DNA from: JAXMDT01 sp046348685
Lineage (GTDB): Bacteria; Pseudomonadota; Alphaproteobacteria; Rickettsiales; UBA998
Direction of reading: 5' to 3'
Assembly (NCBI GenBank): GCA_046348685.1
Contig: JAXMDT010000004.1
Coordinates: 62,001-126,000, forward strand
Length of the DNA stretch: 64,000 bases
Below, piece by piece: positions 16,435 through 25,340 of this stretch. The position numbers were made by a program, and so were the translations under genes. The first letter of the stretch is position 1, and every line of letters begins with the position of its first letter. Under the pieces are notes generated by a model, which was not told the origin of the DNA, did no database searches, and was given only the letters and a program-made list of their open reading frames with translations.

Positions 16435-16659
16435 TTAAGAGTAAATACTGCGCGTCCTGATGCTCGGTGCTGCGGGACGCAGGAAATTCGAGCGTTCCCA
16501 GGCAGTTTCGTGCATGAAGAAGCATATGGTCTGCACTCCCGGCTCGATCAAGCCGATGCCAAGCGCCATCATGAAATTTCCCGTGATCAGGTAAGCTATC
16601 GTAACCGCCACCGTCACGTGCATCATGCCGTAGGTTATGGTCTTCGCCAGCGTGCGCAT
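16435..16659 (-). CDS. DUF2061 membrane protein
   Basis: 74 residues with two hydrophobic segments (GMMHVTVAVTIAYLITG and FMMALGIGLIEPGVQTICFF) and the ending HETAW, the pattern of DUF2061 inner-membrane proteins of unknown function. Ribosome site GGAG. It is transcribed just ahead of the ahp chimera (gap 36 bases) and immediately behind the OxyR box, so it probably belongs to the peroxide response here. Confidence 0.8.
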   Translation of the reverse strand: MRTLAKTITYGMMHVTVAVTIAYLITGNFMMALGIGLIEPGVQTICFFMHETAWERSNFLRPAAPSIRTRSIYS

Positions 16660-16705
16660 ATTTTCTCCTTAATATGACTATCGCACGTGCGAAATGATAA
16701 ATAAA

Positions 16706-16742
16706 ATCGATTGTATTTATATTGACAATAGATTATATCTAT
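16706..16742. promoter_or_regulatory. OxyR operator between DUF2061-ahp and oxyR
   Basis: Four tetramers with strict 7-base spacing: ATCG (16706), TTAT (16717), ATAG (16728), CTAT (16739). This matches the OxyR tetramer motif ATAG-N7-CTAT-N7-ATAG-N7-CTAT at 14 of 16 bases. It lies between the divergent DUF2061-ahp operon and oxyR, the usual place for peroxide activation of ahp and OxyR autocontrol. On the minus strand TTGTCA and TTTATT with 17-base spacing could be the ahp promoter. Confidence 0.78.
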
Positions 16743-16746
16743 TAAA

Positions 16747-16829
16747 GTCAGGCCGGTGAACACCGGCCTCCACGACTGAATATGGATATAGTGAAAAGAT
16801 ATAGGCCCATGCCTTCGCCGGAGTGACGA
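16747..16829. repeat. Dispersed palindromic element (GTCAGGCCGG type)
   Basis: Begins GTCAGGCCGGTG/CACCGGCC and ends GCCTTCGCCGGAGTGACG. It is a diverged member of the family seen at 48756 and 52354. Its right end overlaps the region just before the oxyR start and supplies the GGAG that may act as ribosome site. Confidence 0.65.
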
Positions 16830-16834
16830 AAATC

Positions 16835-17719
16835 ATGAACCTTCGCGATATGCAGTATCTAGTAGCGGTGGCGGACCATCTGCATTTCGGGCAGGCGGCG
16901 GAAGCCTGCCATGTCAGCCAGCCGACGCTTTCCATGCAGCTTAAGAAACTGGAAGAATTTTTAGACGTGCGCCTCTTCGAGCGGAGTAACAAGCAGGTAA
17001 TGCTGACGCCAGTGGGAAAAGATATTGTCGCGCATGCACGGATGCTGCTGCGGGAAAGCGAACAGATCAAAGCGATCGCCAAGGCCGCGACAGACCCATT
17101 CGCCGGTGAACTTCGCCTCGGCGTTTTCCCCACCCTGGCGCCCTATGTTCTGCCGCATGTAATGCCGGCGATCAAAAAGAAATTCCCGAAACTAAGCCTG
17201 CTTCTTATCGAAGAAAAATCACCTGAACTGCTGGGCCAATTGGAGCATGGCACGTTGGAAGCAACGCTGCTGGCGCTTCCGGTTCATAAGCACGGTATGA
17301 GTACAAAAGAGCTTTTCAAGGAAAAGTTTTATCTTGCGGTTCCTTCGTCCCATGTCTTCGCCGCAAAAAAATCGGTCAGTTATGATGATCTTAAAGATCA
17401 GGAGATGCTGCTGCTGGATGAAGGCCATTGCCTGCGCGATCAGGCGCTGGAGGTCTGCCAGACGATCGGCATCGGTGAGGCAAAGACGTTCCGCGCTACC
17501 AGTCTGGAGACATTACGGCATATGGTAGCGGCCGGAAACGCGGTGACGCTGATACCGGCACTCGCGGCAACGCCGCAAAAGGGAATTTCCTATATTCCCT
17601 TCGCCAAACCCGTTCCATCACGGATGATCGGGCTTTGCTGGCGGATGCGTGACATGCGGGGCGCGCTTTATCAGGCGCTTGGCGATGTGATCGCGCAAAC
17701 GGTTCAAAAACAGTTATAA
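16835..17719 (+). CDS. oxyR: OxyR, LysR-type peroxide sensor and regulator
   Basis: 294 residues: N-terminal winged helix (MNLRDMQYLVAVADHLHFGQ, SQPTLSMQLKKLE) and a C-terminal sensing domain. The segment LLDEGHCLRDQALEVC holds both redox cysteines. Counting from the ATG at 16835 they are Cys199 and Cys208, the same numbers as in E. coli OxyR, which supports this start over the upstream GTG at 16823. H2O2 oxidises them to a disulfide and switches OxyR to an activator of genes such as ahp, whose operon is divergent with an OxyR box between. Confidence 0.93.
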   Translation: MNLRDMQYLVAVADHLHFGQAAEACHVSQPTLSMQLKKLEEFLDVRLFERSNKQVMLTPVGKDIVAHARMLLRESEQIKAIAKAATDPFAGELRLGVFPTLAPYVLPHVMPAIKKKFPKLSLLLIEEKSPELLGQLEHGTLEATLLALPVHKHGMSTKELFKEKFYLAVPSSHVFAAKKSVSYDDLKDQEMLLLDEGHCLRDQALEVCQTIGIGEAKTFRATSLETLRHMVAAGNAVTLIPALAATPQKGISYIPFAKPVPSRMIGLCWRMRDMRGALYQALGDVIAQTVQKQL

Positions 17720-17774
17720 TTTTATTCATGATGTTTCAGTTGAGCGGGGCTTCTATAATAGGTATCCTGACCTT

Positions 17775-18203
17775 ATGAAGATTTTTGGCCAGCCAACCGT
17801 CGGCAATACATCCGGAGTGCGTCGCAAGGGAAAATCGAATTCCGTCGAGGGTTCGGATTTTTCGGCGCTACTCGATGCCATGTCGGAAGCCTCCGAAAGT
17901 GCCGCGCCGCCCCCTCCGGCGCCTGTTTCTTCCACCAATATGGTGCTGTCTATTCAAGCAGTATCCGATGAAGAAATCGGACGCAAAAAAGCCTACAAGC
18001 AAGCCAACCAAACGCTTGATGCGCTTGAAGATCTCAAGAAATCCATACTGCTCGGTGATATTTCCAAACATCAGCTGAAAAACATCTCCGATAAAATAGA
18101 ACAAATGCGCACCGAGACGAACGATCCCCGGCTGCAACAGATTCTCGATGAGGTGGAACTTCGCGCCGCCGTTGAACTCGCCAAACTGAATTATAACGCA
18201 TAG
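17775..18203 (+). CDS. fliX: FliX, flagellar assembly regulator
   Basis: 142 residues; start MKIFGQPTVG, Pro-rich residues 45-53, then a conserved helical C-terminal half (DALEDLKKSILLGDISKHQL and DPRLQQILDEVELRAAVELA), the FliX signature. FliX is an alphaproteobacterial protein that, in Caulobacter, couples basal-body assembly to the activity of the sigma-54 activator FlbD. It stands 56 bases after oxyR and just upstream of a consensus sigma-54 promoter in front of fliK, which fits that role. FlbD itself is not in this window. Confidence 0.88.
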   Translation: MKIFGQPTVGNTSGVRRKGKSNSVEGSDFSALLDAMSEASESAAPPPPAPVSSTNMVLSIQAVSDEEIGRKKAYKQANQTLDALEDLKKSILLGDISKHQLKNISDKIEQMRTETNDPRLQQILDEVELRAAVELAKLNYNA

Positions 18204-18315
18204 AGCAATTTTTGCAGGGCGCGGCAGGTGATATTTGCCTGTATTACAGGAATCAGCGTACAGTCTATTGTGATGAATTCATAATATCCTAGTGTTTGCG
18301 CCGTTTACAAGCGCG

Positions 18316-18332
18316 TGGCACACGCGTTGCAT
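18316..18332 (+). promoter_or_regulatory. Consensus sigma-54 promoter of fliK-flgD-flgE
   Basis: TGGCAC-ACGCG-TTGCAT: perfect -24 and -12 elements with correct spacing. Predicted start near 18342, 18 bases ahead of the fliK ATG at 18360. It would drive the hook operon fliK-flgD-flgE, as expected for Caulobacter-type class III flagellar genes under FlbD/FliX. Confidence 0.88.
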
Positions 18333-18359
18333 CGGTACCCTTGATATTTGAGGGACATT

Positions 18360-20024
18360 ATGGTCAACGCACTCGTTTCACTTCTCCTGCCAAACCTGAA
18401 TACGGGTGCCCAGGCAGGCGCTGCAGGCACCGGCCTGCTGACGGCAAACCCATTCGATGGGCTGGGAGCCACACTCAATTTTTCTTCATTTTTGGATACG
18501 ACGGGCAAAGCGCTCGATCCTGCAAAACTGCCTGAACTCCTCAATACATTGAAAGAAGAGGGTGGTTTTGAGTCGCTGCTGCAATTGCCGGATGCGGAGT
18601 TACCGGATTTCGAAAAAATTGATGCGATCGACCAAGCCATTATGGTTGCCGCCGTTATCCTGCCGACTATCCCAACCGCACCGCAACCGGAAATGCCTGC
18701 AGAAGGAACCTCGCTTGTAGAATCGGTAGGCGAGGCAGAGGCTGGCACAACGGAATTAAAAACCGATGCGTCGCTGCCGCTGCCATCTATTCTTCAGCAA
18801 CTCTTCAAGCAGGTATCGCAAGCTGCTGAGGGAGTCGCCCCGACCGGTGCAGAGACTGAAAGCGAACCTGACCCGGCGGCCGCAATGCTGAGGGATGCAA
18901 TCCAAAATCACATGGCCGCGCCGTTCGGCATTCAAAAAGCGGAAGATAAAAAAGCAAATAAAGTGGAGAATACGGAAGAGCTTTCCGATGCCGTGCCAAA
19001 GCCAAGTGCAGATACCGGTTCGGATGATGCGGAAGCCCTTGCAACAAAAACAACCGCAGCTTTGACGGCTACGGTCGCGCCGCTTCTGGCAACTGATACG
19101 GATACGACACCGACAGAAAACGCAGCTGCAACAGTTGCCGCCGTAGCAACGCCGCTTGTCCCTGATGCACCGGAAGCTGACGGAGAGGGTGCCGGCGATC
19201 CGATCGATGAGAAAAAAATACTGCTGAAAACCGGGGTGCCTGCCGACGAGGAAACGGCAAAAAAGAAAGCGGAGAAAAAAGACGATAAGCTGGCGCGTGC
19301 CGATGCAGCGCAGCCGGTGATCGCTCAACAGCAACAGACTGAAGACCCTAAGCTTGCTAAAATGCATACCGACGCATCGCTGAAAATCGCCGCGACCGAT
19401 AGCGATTCCTCCAACGGTCAGCAAACATCATCCGGTGATAAGCAGCAGCAAAATACGAATGCGGCGAATAATGTCCAGCAGCAGGCGAACGGTCTTGGCC
19501 AGGCGGATGCAAATAAACAGAATGATGTGGATCCGACATTCATGAAAATGGTGCGCGCCAGCAATCAGGGTGCACATACGCCGGCGCCCGAGCAGGTGCT
19601 CGTGAATATCAAGCATGCGATCCATGATCAGAATGACCGTATCCGCATTCAACTCTCGCCGCATGATCTGGGCTCGGTAGACATTACCCTGACGCTGAAA
19701 GGCGATGAGGTGACGCAGATACGAATTTTAGCTGAAAAATCAGAGACACTCGACATGCTTCGCCATGATCGTGGATTTCTGGAACGGTCTTTGCAAGAGA
19801 GTGGACTGAAGGCGGATAGCGGCGGTTTGCAGTTCGGCCTGAAGGGAGATCAAAGTGCCAACGCACAATTCTCCCAGGGACAGTCGAACGGTGGCCGCAG
19901 ATACCAACCTTTCCAAGGCGATGGTGCCGCGGGAGGGGAGGATGAAGCAACGCCTTTAGCGTGGCAGGAAGTTGGCGGAACCGATGTGCTGATCGCCTCC
20001 ACGGGAATCAATATCAGGGTTTAA
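18360..20024 (+). CDS. fliK: FliK, flagellar hook-length control protein
   Basis: 554 residues. The N-terminal 400 residues are low-complexity (Ala, Thr, Asp, Gln-rich, e.g. QQQQ runs) as in other FliK rulers. The C-terminal domain (about 410-500: IRIQLSPHDLGSVDITLTLK, LDMLRHDRGFLERSLQESG) is the conserved hook-length-control domain that switches export specificity. I use the ATG at 18360 with GAGGG 5 bases upstream instead of the TTG at 18348. First gene downstream of the sigma-54 promoter at 18316; flgD follows after 10 bases. Confidence 0.88.
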   Translation: MVNALVSLLLPNLNTGAQAGAAGTGLLTANPFDGLGATLNFSSFLDTTGKALDPAKLPELLNTLKEEGGFESLLQLPDAELPDFEKIDAIDQAIMVAAVILPTIPTAPQPEMPAEGTSLVESVGEAEAGTTELKTDASLPLPSILQQLFKQVSQAAEGVAPTGAETESEPDPAAAMLRDAIQNHMAAPFGIQKAEDKKANKVENTEELSDAVPKPSADTGSDDAEALATKTTAALTATVAPLLATDTDTTPTENAAATVAAVATPLVPDAPEADGEGAGDPIDEKKILLKTGVPADEETAKKKAEKKDDKLARADAAQPVIAQQQQTEDPKLAKMHTDASLKIAATDSDSSNGQQTSSGDKQQQNTNAANNVQQQANGLGQADANKQNDVDPTFMKMVRASNQGAHTPAPEQVLVNIKHAIHDQNDRIRIQLSPHDLGSVDITLTLKGDEVTQIRILAEKSETLDMLRHDRGFLERSLQESGLKADSGGLQFGLKGDQSANAQFSQGQSNGGRRYQPFQGDGAAGGEDEATPLAWQEVGGTDVLIASTGINIRV

Positions 20025-20034
20025 GGTAAAGAAT

Positions 20035-20895
20035 ATGGCAAGCATTACAGACACCGTGAAGGATCCAAGTATCTCGAAGATCCTGAACAACATTCAGCAG
20101 TCAACCAACCCTGCGACCAATTCGATCAAGGGTGATACGACGACGGATGGCAATACCAATATCGATCAGAATTATGACGACTTCCTGCTGCTGCTGACGA
20201 CGCAGCTGAAAAACCAGGATCCGACGCAGCCGCTCGATACCAACCAGTTCGTTAGCCAGCTCGCACAACTTAACCAGGTGGAGCAGCAGCTCAATACCAA
20301 CAAGCATTTGGAAAAACTCGTCAACGCGACGACGCAGGCGCAAATCGATTCCGGCATCAACCTGATCGGCAAAGTGGTTGAGGCGGATGGCAGTTCCGGT
20401 TTGCTTGTCAATAAACAGGCGGCTTTCGTGTACGACCTGCCGAAAGCGGCGCAGAAAGTAAATGTCACGATCATGGCGCCGGATGGCACGCCGGTATTCA
20501 GCGGCAGTGGCAGCACGTTCGAAGGCAAAAACCTTGTCACCTGGAACGGCCAGAACAGTTTCAACGGTAAAGATATGCCGGACGGCGAATACAAAATCTC
20601 CGTCAAGGCAATCGATGAAAATGGTGACGATATGACGGCCACCACCTTCACCAGCGGCCTTGTCGATGCGGTGGAAATGGACGGTCAGGGCGGCGCTAAC
20701 GTCATTATCGGCACGATGAAAGTGCCATTCACCAGCGTGACGGCTGTACGTGACAACCCCACGGTGACGGCTACGGGAAGTAATACCACCACGAATAAAA
20801 CGAATACGTCTTCGAATACGCAAAGCAATACGACTCAGAATAATGCGGCTTCGAATACGGACGACACTGAAACTGAACAGAATACCAACGGATAA
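20035..20895 (+). CDS. flgD: FlgD, flagellar hook assembly scaffold
   Basis: 286 residues. The N-terminal part has the FlgD core DFLLLLTTQLKNQDPTQPLD and NQFVSQLAQLNQVEQ, followed by a FlgD Ig-like/tudor region with GSGSTFEGKNLVTWNGQN and DGEYKISVKAIDENGD. FlgD caps the hook during polymerisation of FlgE. The last 40 residues are an unusual Asn/Thr/Ser-rich tail that is probably disordered. It lies between fliK (10-base gap) and flgE (15-base gap), so one transcript is expected. Confidence 0.92.
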   Translation: MASITDTVKDPSISKILNNIQQSTNPATNSIKGDTTTDGNTNIDQNYDDFLLLLTTQLKNQDPTQPLDTNQFVSQLAQLNQVEQQLNTNKHLEKLVNATTQAQIDSGINLIGKVVEADGSSGLLVNKQAAFVYDLPKAAQKVNVTIMAPDGTPVFSGSGSTFEGKNLVTWNGQNSFNGKDMPDGEYKISVKAIDENGDDMTATTFTSGLVDAVEMDGQGGANVIIGTMKVPFTSVTAVRDNPTVTATGSNTTTNKTNTSSNTQSNTTQNNAASNTDDTETEQNTNG

Positions 20896-20910
20896 TCCAG
20901 GAGGGAAACC

Positions 20911-23721
20911 ATGACACTCTATAGCGCACTCTTTACCGGCGTATCAGGACTGAACGCACAGGGTCAAAAAATCGGGATCATTTCCGACAACATCGCCAAC
21001 GTGAATACGGTTGGCTATAAACAGGCACAGGCCAATTTCTCCACGCTCGTGGTGAATGCAGCCGGTGCATCCACCTATTCACCGGGCGGCGTTATCAACC
21101 GCAGCCGTCTCGATATCCAGAAGCAGGGTGTCATTTCCTCCACCGCAGCCCCGACCGATCTTGCGATCACGGGCAAAGGTTTCTTTGTGGTCAACCAGAA
21201 CAGCGCCGGCACCGAGCAGCCGCTTTACACCCGCGCCGGTTCGTTCCGCCAGGATGCCAGCGGTAACTTCGTCAACGCGCAGGGTTTTTACCTGCAGGGA
21301 TGGCCGCTTGACCGCGAAGGCCGCCTGCCGGGTGAGCCTGGAAACCTGAATACAGTTGGCCGCGATAACCTCGACAGCTTGGAAACGGTCAGCGTCACGG
21401 CTGCGACCGGCGAGCCGGAAGTGACGACCAGCGTTGAGCTAGGCCTCAACCTCGATGCCGGTCAGGAAGTCTATCACGGCTCCGGTGCGACGGTGACCAT
21501 GGACGTCCTGTCGCCCAATAACTATCACATTAATTCCGAAACGATTATTGTCCCGGATGAAATCAACGCAACTCCGCCGTCCTTTGGTCTAGCGCCTACC
21601 AACAATATTGCGCGCGGTGATAAATTCACGCTCTCTACGGGTAATGGCCTCAGCTATACCTATCAATACGGCGGATTTACCATGGGACGCCAGGTCAACG
21701 TCGCCGGTGCTGCCAACGTAGGGGATGGTGCATCGAACATCTCCCCGATATCGCTTCCTGCCGGCGCGATGACCACGGACGGTGCCACAACGCTGGTCAC
21801 CGTTACGCTGGCCGGTCCGCATGGTTACTCCACAGGGGATGTGATCACGCTATCCGGCGTGACCTTTGCCGGTGCGGATACGATTCCAATCAGCGAAATC
21901 AACACCGCGCACACGATCACCGTGACCGGTGCCAACACCTTTACGTTCAACACGACTACCGCCTCGACGGTTGCCGATGCAAACGCGGCGGGCGGAACGT
22001 ATACCGATCGCCGTTTCGTCGGTAATATTCTCGATGCCACGACAGGTACGCAAGCTCTGCTCGGGACCACCGGCACGGCTAACTATACGAGCGCATCGCT
22101 ATCATTCACCATCTCCACGCCTTCCAGCGGGAGCCATACCTTTACCTACAGAACAGGTTCTGTTGCGGCTGAGAACGGTCAGTTTAATACGCTCAACAAT
22201 TTAGCGACCGCCATCGACGCGGCCGCAGGCCTGACCGCGCGTGTTGTCAATGGCCGCTTGGTCATCGGAGCGGAAGATGCAACTGAATCCGTCACCTTCG
22301 CTAACGTCGATGCGACGGGTAGCGGCACGCTCCTTGGCATCGACTGGGTGCAGGAACTTGATCTCAAGAACGTGACGGCAGCATCGCGCCGCTTCTCCAC
22401 GATGGCAAACCTTGCCGATCTGGTGAATGCAGATGAAGGCGTCAGCGCCGTCCTCAACGACCCGCTTGGTGAATCGACGCTCGAAATGCGCGGCGACGAT
22501 CCGTTGGATACGGTTCGCTTCCAGGATTTCGTCGGTGTCGGCTTTACCGCTGGTTCCACGCTTCCGATGGCAGCGGGTTCTATCAACTCAGCGGCTGGTG
22601 GCCCTGGCCCGGTTGTTGTGACTGTAACATTACCTGGACACGGCTTGAGTGTTGGCAATAACATTGCTTTATCGGGCGTGACGCCGTTTGGTGGCTTTAC
22701 AGCTGGCGAATTGAATACGACGCACACCATTACAAACGTCCTCGGCCCGAACACGTTTGAAATCACCATCAATGCCTCGGGTGCTATCGCAGCAGCCGCT
22801 AACACAGATGGTAATCTCGCTAATTCCAATACAGGTAGCCTTCTTGCCGAATTCGGTATCGTCCCATCACTCAATGGCGGTGCTTATGTTCGCGGTGATT
22901 CCGGCAGCTTGGGCCCGGAATATGATTCAAGCGGCACGGTCGGCCACAACATGGCGTCCGAGGAAATCACCGCGCAATTCACCCGCAACATTCGTGTTTA
23001 TGACGCGCTGGGCGGCGGCCATGATTTGCGTATGTCGACCATCAAGATCGATGAGAACACATGGGCGGTGGAAATCTTCTCTCCGGATGAAGACGACATC
23101 AGCTCGACTCTGGTCGACGGCCAGGTTGCAACCGGTACCATTACCTTCAACGGTGACGGTTCGCTGCGAAATGTTTCCTCAGGTCTTGCCAATGATATCG
23201 TCATCAACTGGACCAACGGCTCCGTGCCAAGCACGATCAATATCGATTGGGGTACGGCAGGCCTGCCGTTCGGCACACCAGGAGCGTCGCAGATCGGCGA
23301 TACCGATGGCATCACCCAGTTCGATTCGGATTATAACGTGGCATTCGTCCGTCAGGATGGATCGGGCGTCGGTAACCTGACCGGTGTGACCATCGATGAC
23401 GAAGGATACGTTGTTGCCAGCTACTCCAACGGTGAAATCAAGAAACTATACAAACTTCCAATCGCAGATTTCTCGAACCCGAATGGCTTGCAGGCCATCA
23501 CTGGCAACGTCTTTGCCCAGACGCTTGATTCCGGCGATGTCTACCTGCGGGAAGCGGGCGAGAACGGCGTCGGCACGATCCAATCCTCGGCGCTTGAACA
23601 GTCGAACGTCGACCTGGCTGAGCAGCTGACAGATATGATCGTCGCCCAGCGCGCCTACCAGTCGAATACCAAGGTTATCAGCACCGCGGATGACCTTCTG
23701 GATCGACTTAATCAGATCTAA
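20911..23721 (+). CDS. flgE: FlgE, flagellar hook protein, enlarged
   Basis: 936 residues, far longer than the roughly 400-600 of well-known hook proteins. The ends are canonical: MTLYSALFTGVSGLNAQGQK with SDNIANVNTVGYK at the N-terminus and SNVDLAEQLTDMIVAQRAYQ at the C-terminus, which form the D0/D1 tube. The middle holds extra surface domains. Two segments (about 288-360 and 560-635) share HG-x-S-x-G-(D/N)-x-I-x-LSGV, then a strand like NTFTFN or NTFEIT, a module also seen in FlgK. Ribosome site AGGAGG. Followed by a strong terminator. Confidence 0.92.
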   Translation: MTLYSALFTGVSGLNAQGQKIGIISDNIANVNTVGYKQAQANFSTLVVNAAGASTYSPGGVINRSRLDIQKQGVISSTAAPTDLAITGKGFFVVNQNSAGTEQPLYTRAGSFRQDASGNFVNAQGFYLQGWPLDREGRLPGEPGNLNTVGRDNLDSLETVSVTAATGEPEVTTSVELGLNLDAGQEVYHGSGATVTMDVLSPNNYHINSETIIVPDEINATPPSFGLAPTNNIARGDKFTLSTGNGLSYTYQYGGFTMGRQVNVAGAANVGDGASNISPISLPAGAMTTDGATTLVTVTLAGPHGYSTGDVITLSGVTFAGADTIPISEINTAHTITVTGANTFTFNTTTASTVADANAAGGTYTDRRFVGNILDATTGTQALLGTTGTANYTSASLSFTISTPSSGSHTFTYRTGSVAAENGQFNTLNNLATAIDAAAGLTARVVNGRLVIGAEDATESVTFANVDATGSGTLLGIDWVQELDLKNVTAASRRFSTMANLADLVNADEGVSAVLNDPLGESTLEMRGDDPLDTVRFQDFVGVGFTAGSTLPMAAGSINSAAGGPGPVVVTVTLPGHGLSVGNNIALSGVTPFGGFTAGELNTTHTITNVLGPNTFEITINASGAIAAAANTDGNLANSNTGSLLAEFGIVPSLNGGAYVRGDSGSLGPEYDSSGTVGHNMASEEITAQFTRNIRVYDALGGGHDLRMSTIKIDENTWAVEIFSPDEDDISSTLVDGQVATGTITFNGDGSLRNVSSGLANDIVINWTNGSVPSTINIDWGTAGLPFGTPGASQIGDTDGITQFDSDYNVAFVRQDGSGVGNLTGVTIDDEGYVVASYSNGEIKKLYKLPIADFSNPNGLQAITGNVFAQTLDSGDVYLREAGENGVGTIQSSALEQSNVDLAEQLTDMIVAQRAYQSNTKVISTADDLLDRLNQI

Positions 23722-23747
23722 TCCAACACCTGACTACTCCTCCCCCT

Positions 23748-23780
23748 AAGCCCGGCTTTTACATGAAAGCCGGGCTTTTC
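23748..23780 (+). terminator. Rho-independent terminator after flgE
   Basis: AAGCCCGGCTTT pairs with AAAGCCGGGCTT across a 6-base loop and is followed by T4C. It ends the fliK-flgD-flgE operon. The next 270 bases (23781-24052) show no gene or clear site. Confidence 0.92.
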
Positions 23781-24052
23781 TTATGGGCGATATTCACCAC
23801 CTTAGCAGCGTGTTATATGTGTGACATATCTTGTGGATAAAAATCGTGCCGGAAGCGGATTTATACGTTGTTGAAAAAGATGAAATAATTTCTGTTTTTT
23901 GTGCCATCGTCGAATCTGATAAGTCGATCTGGGGCGTGATCTATGTCATAAAATTAAACATGTTATAAGACATATTAATATTTTATGGTTGATTTCGTAT
24001 AGTCCAGCCGTTACATAATCGCGTTAAGCATCACGAACAATAAGGTCTCAGT

Positions 24053-24400
24053 ATGAGCTACAATCGGAATTTACTCAGCAAATTCAATCTGACCGGTAAA
24101 GGCAGCGACGACGCGGAAATTCCGAATGATGCAGCTCTTACGGATATGATGTCTGATCCCCGCTATCTCCGCCAATCCTCCGCACTCATCAATGAAGCGC
24201 TGCAAAAAGGCTTCGATGTGCTGCAACTTGCCAATGGCGATATCGTTATGACCGGTGTGAAAACGGTCGTGTATCAGTATAGCTGGGAGCAGGAAAAAGG
24301 TAAATTGATCCGCACTAAAGCGACTTCCGGCAAAAAAGGCCGCAAGCAGGATTCTGCCAAAGACGAAGTTGAAGAACTGCTCGACGAAGAAGAAGTCTAA
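24053..24400 (+). CDS. Small conserved-looking protein of unknown function
   Basis: 115 residues starting MSYNRNLLSKFNL. Residues 25-80 are a compact mixed segment (LTDMMSDPRYLRQSSALINE, NGDIVMTGVKTVVYQYSWEQ). Residues 90-115 are a basic then strongly acidic tail (GKKGRKQ to ELLDEEEV). No signal or membrane segment. The stop is followed by a large palindrome. I do not recognise a family; location after the hook operon hints at, but does not show, a flagellar link. Confidence 0.65.
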   Translation: MSYNRNLLSKFNLTGKGSDDAEIPNDAALTDMMSDPRYLRQSSALINEALQKGFDVLQLANGDIVMTGVKTVVYQYSWEQEKGKLIRTKATSGKKGRKQDSAKDEVEELLDEEEV

Positions 24401-24429
24401 TCTCCCGAATTAAATTATATTAGCCCATG

Positions 24430-24510
24430 CTGCAGCGCAGGTTTCTGCGAGCCGCTGCCCAATACTACGTGTGCATTCTATTGCGGTGCTCGCAAACTGC
24501 ATTTTGCTAC
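24430..24510. repeat. Intergenic hairpin element, shared type with 31358-31451
   Basis: TGCAG...TTT at the left and AAACTGCA at the right enclose GCGAGCCGC and GCGGTGCTCGC, giving a long imperfect hairpin. The right half (GTGTGCATTCTATTGCGGT then GCTCGC) resembles the right half of the element at 31358-31451. It lies between convergent genes and may serve as a bidirectional terminator. Confidence 0.55.
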
Positions 24511-24539
24511 GTAGTAGCGAATTTCATTTCGGAGATTCA

Positions 24540-25340
24540 TTAGAGAACTTTGCCGCGGCGGATAATAGTCAGCGATTCGGTCAGACCCTTATCATTTATC
24601 TCGAAAACAATGCCGCAGAGCGTCGCCTCATTTTTAGCTGGCTCCAGCTTTTGCTTGCGCATCTTGGTCAGGAACTGCTGGATCGGCTCGTCCTTCCTGA
24701 AACCGATCACTGAATTATAATCGCCGCACATACCGGCGTCGGTGATATATCCTGTGCCGCCATCGAAAATCCGTGCATCATGCGTGGGTACATGCGTATG
24801 GCTGCCTGTAACCGCGCTGACCTTGCCATCGAGGAAATGGCCCATTGCGTTTTTTTCGGATGTCGCTTCGGCATGCATATCGACCAGGATCGCATCGACA
24901 TTGCCTTTCAGTGTCAAGCCAGCCAATGCTGACTCGGCGGCGGCAAACGGGCAATCCAGGTGCTCTTTATGAAAGACCTGGCCGAGCAGATGAATCACGG
25001 CGATTTTCTTGCCTTTCTTCGTCTCATATACGCCCATACCATCGCCAGGCGTGCGCTTTGGAAAGTTAAGAGGACGAAGGAGGCGGTGTTCGTGCCCGAT
25101 ATGGCTTACAATTTCGCGCTGGTCCCAAACGTGGTCCCCGCCGGTCAGAACGTCAACGCCAGCCTTGAAAAAGTCCCCGCACTCGAATGGCGTTACACCA
25201 AAGCCTCCAGCGGCATTATCGCTGCTGACGACCACGAAATCGAGCGCCAGCTCCTCGCGCAGCTTTGGGATTTCCTTAAGAACAATATCCCGCCCGGCGC
25301 GGCCAACGACATCTCCGCAATAGAGCAGCTTTAAAACCAT
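24540..25340 (-). CDS. YmdB-type metallophosphoesterase
   Basis: 266 residues, full length for the YmdB (TIGR00282) family of calcineurin-like phosphodiesterases. Motifs seen: LLYCGDVVGRAGRD (metal Asp10), DNAAGGFGVTPFECGDFFKA, GGDHVWDQRE, and the late TGSHTHVPT with two metal histidines. Characterised members hydrolyse 2',3'- or 3',5'-cyclic nucleotides. The usual GENAAGG motif reads SDNAAGG here, so Asp41 replaces the metal-bridging Glu. Its start overlaps the 3' end of the cyclo-ligase gene by 10 bases, implying coupled translation. Confidence 0.88.
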   Translation of the reverse strand: MVLKLLYCGDVVGRAGRDIVLKEIPKLREELALDFVVVSSDNAAGGFGVTPFECGDFFKAGVDVLTGGDHVWDQREIVSHIGHEHRLLRPLNFPKRTPGDGMGVYETKKGKKIAVIHLLGQVFHKEHLDCPFAAAESALAGLTLKGNVDAILVDMHAEATSEKNAMGHFLDGKVSAVTGSHTHVPTHDARIFDGGTGYITDAGMCGDYNSVIGFRKDEPIQQFLTKMRKQKLEPAKNEATLCGIVFEINDKGLTESLTIIRRGKVL

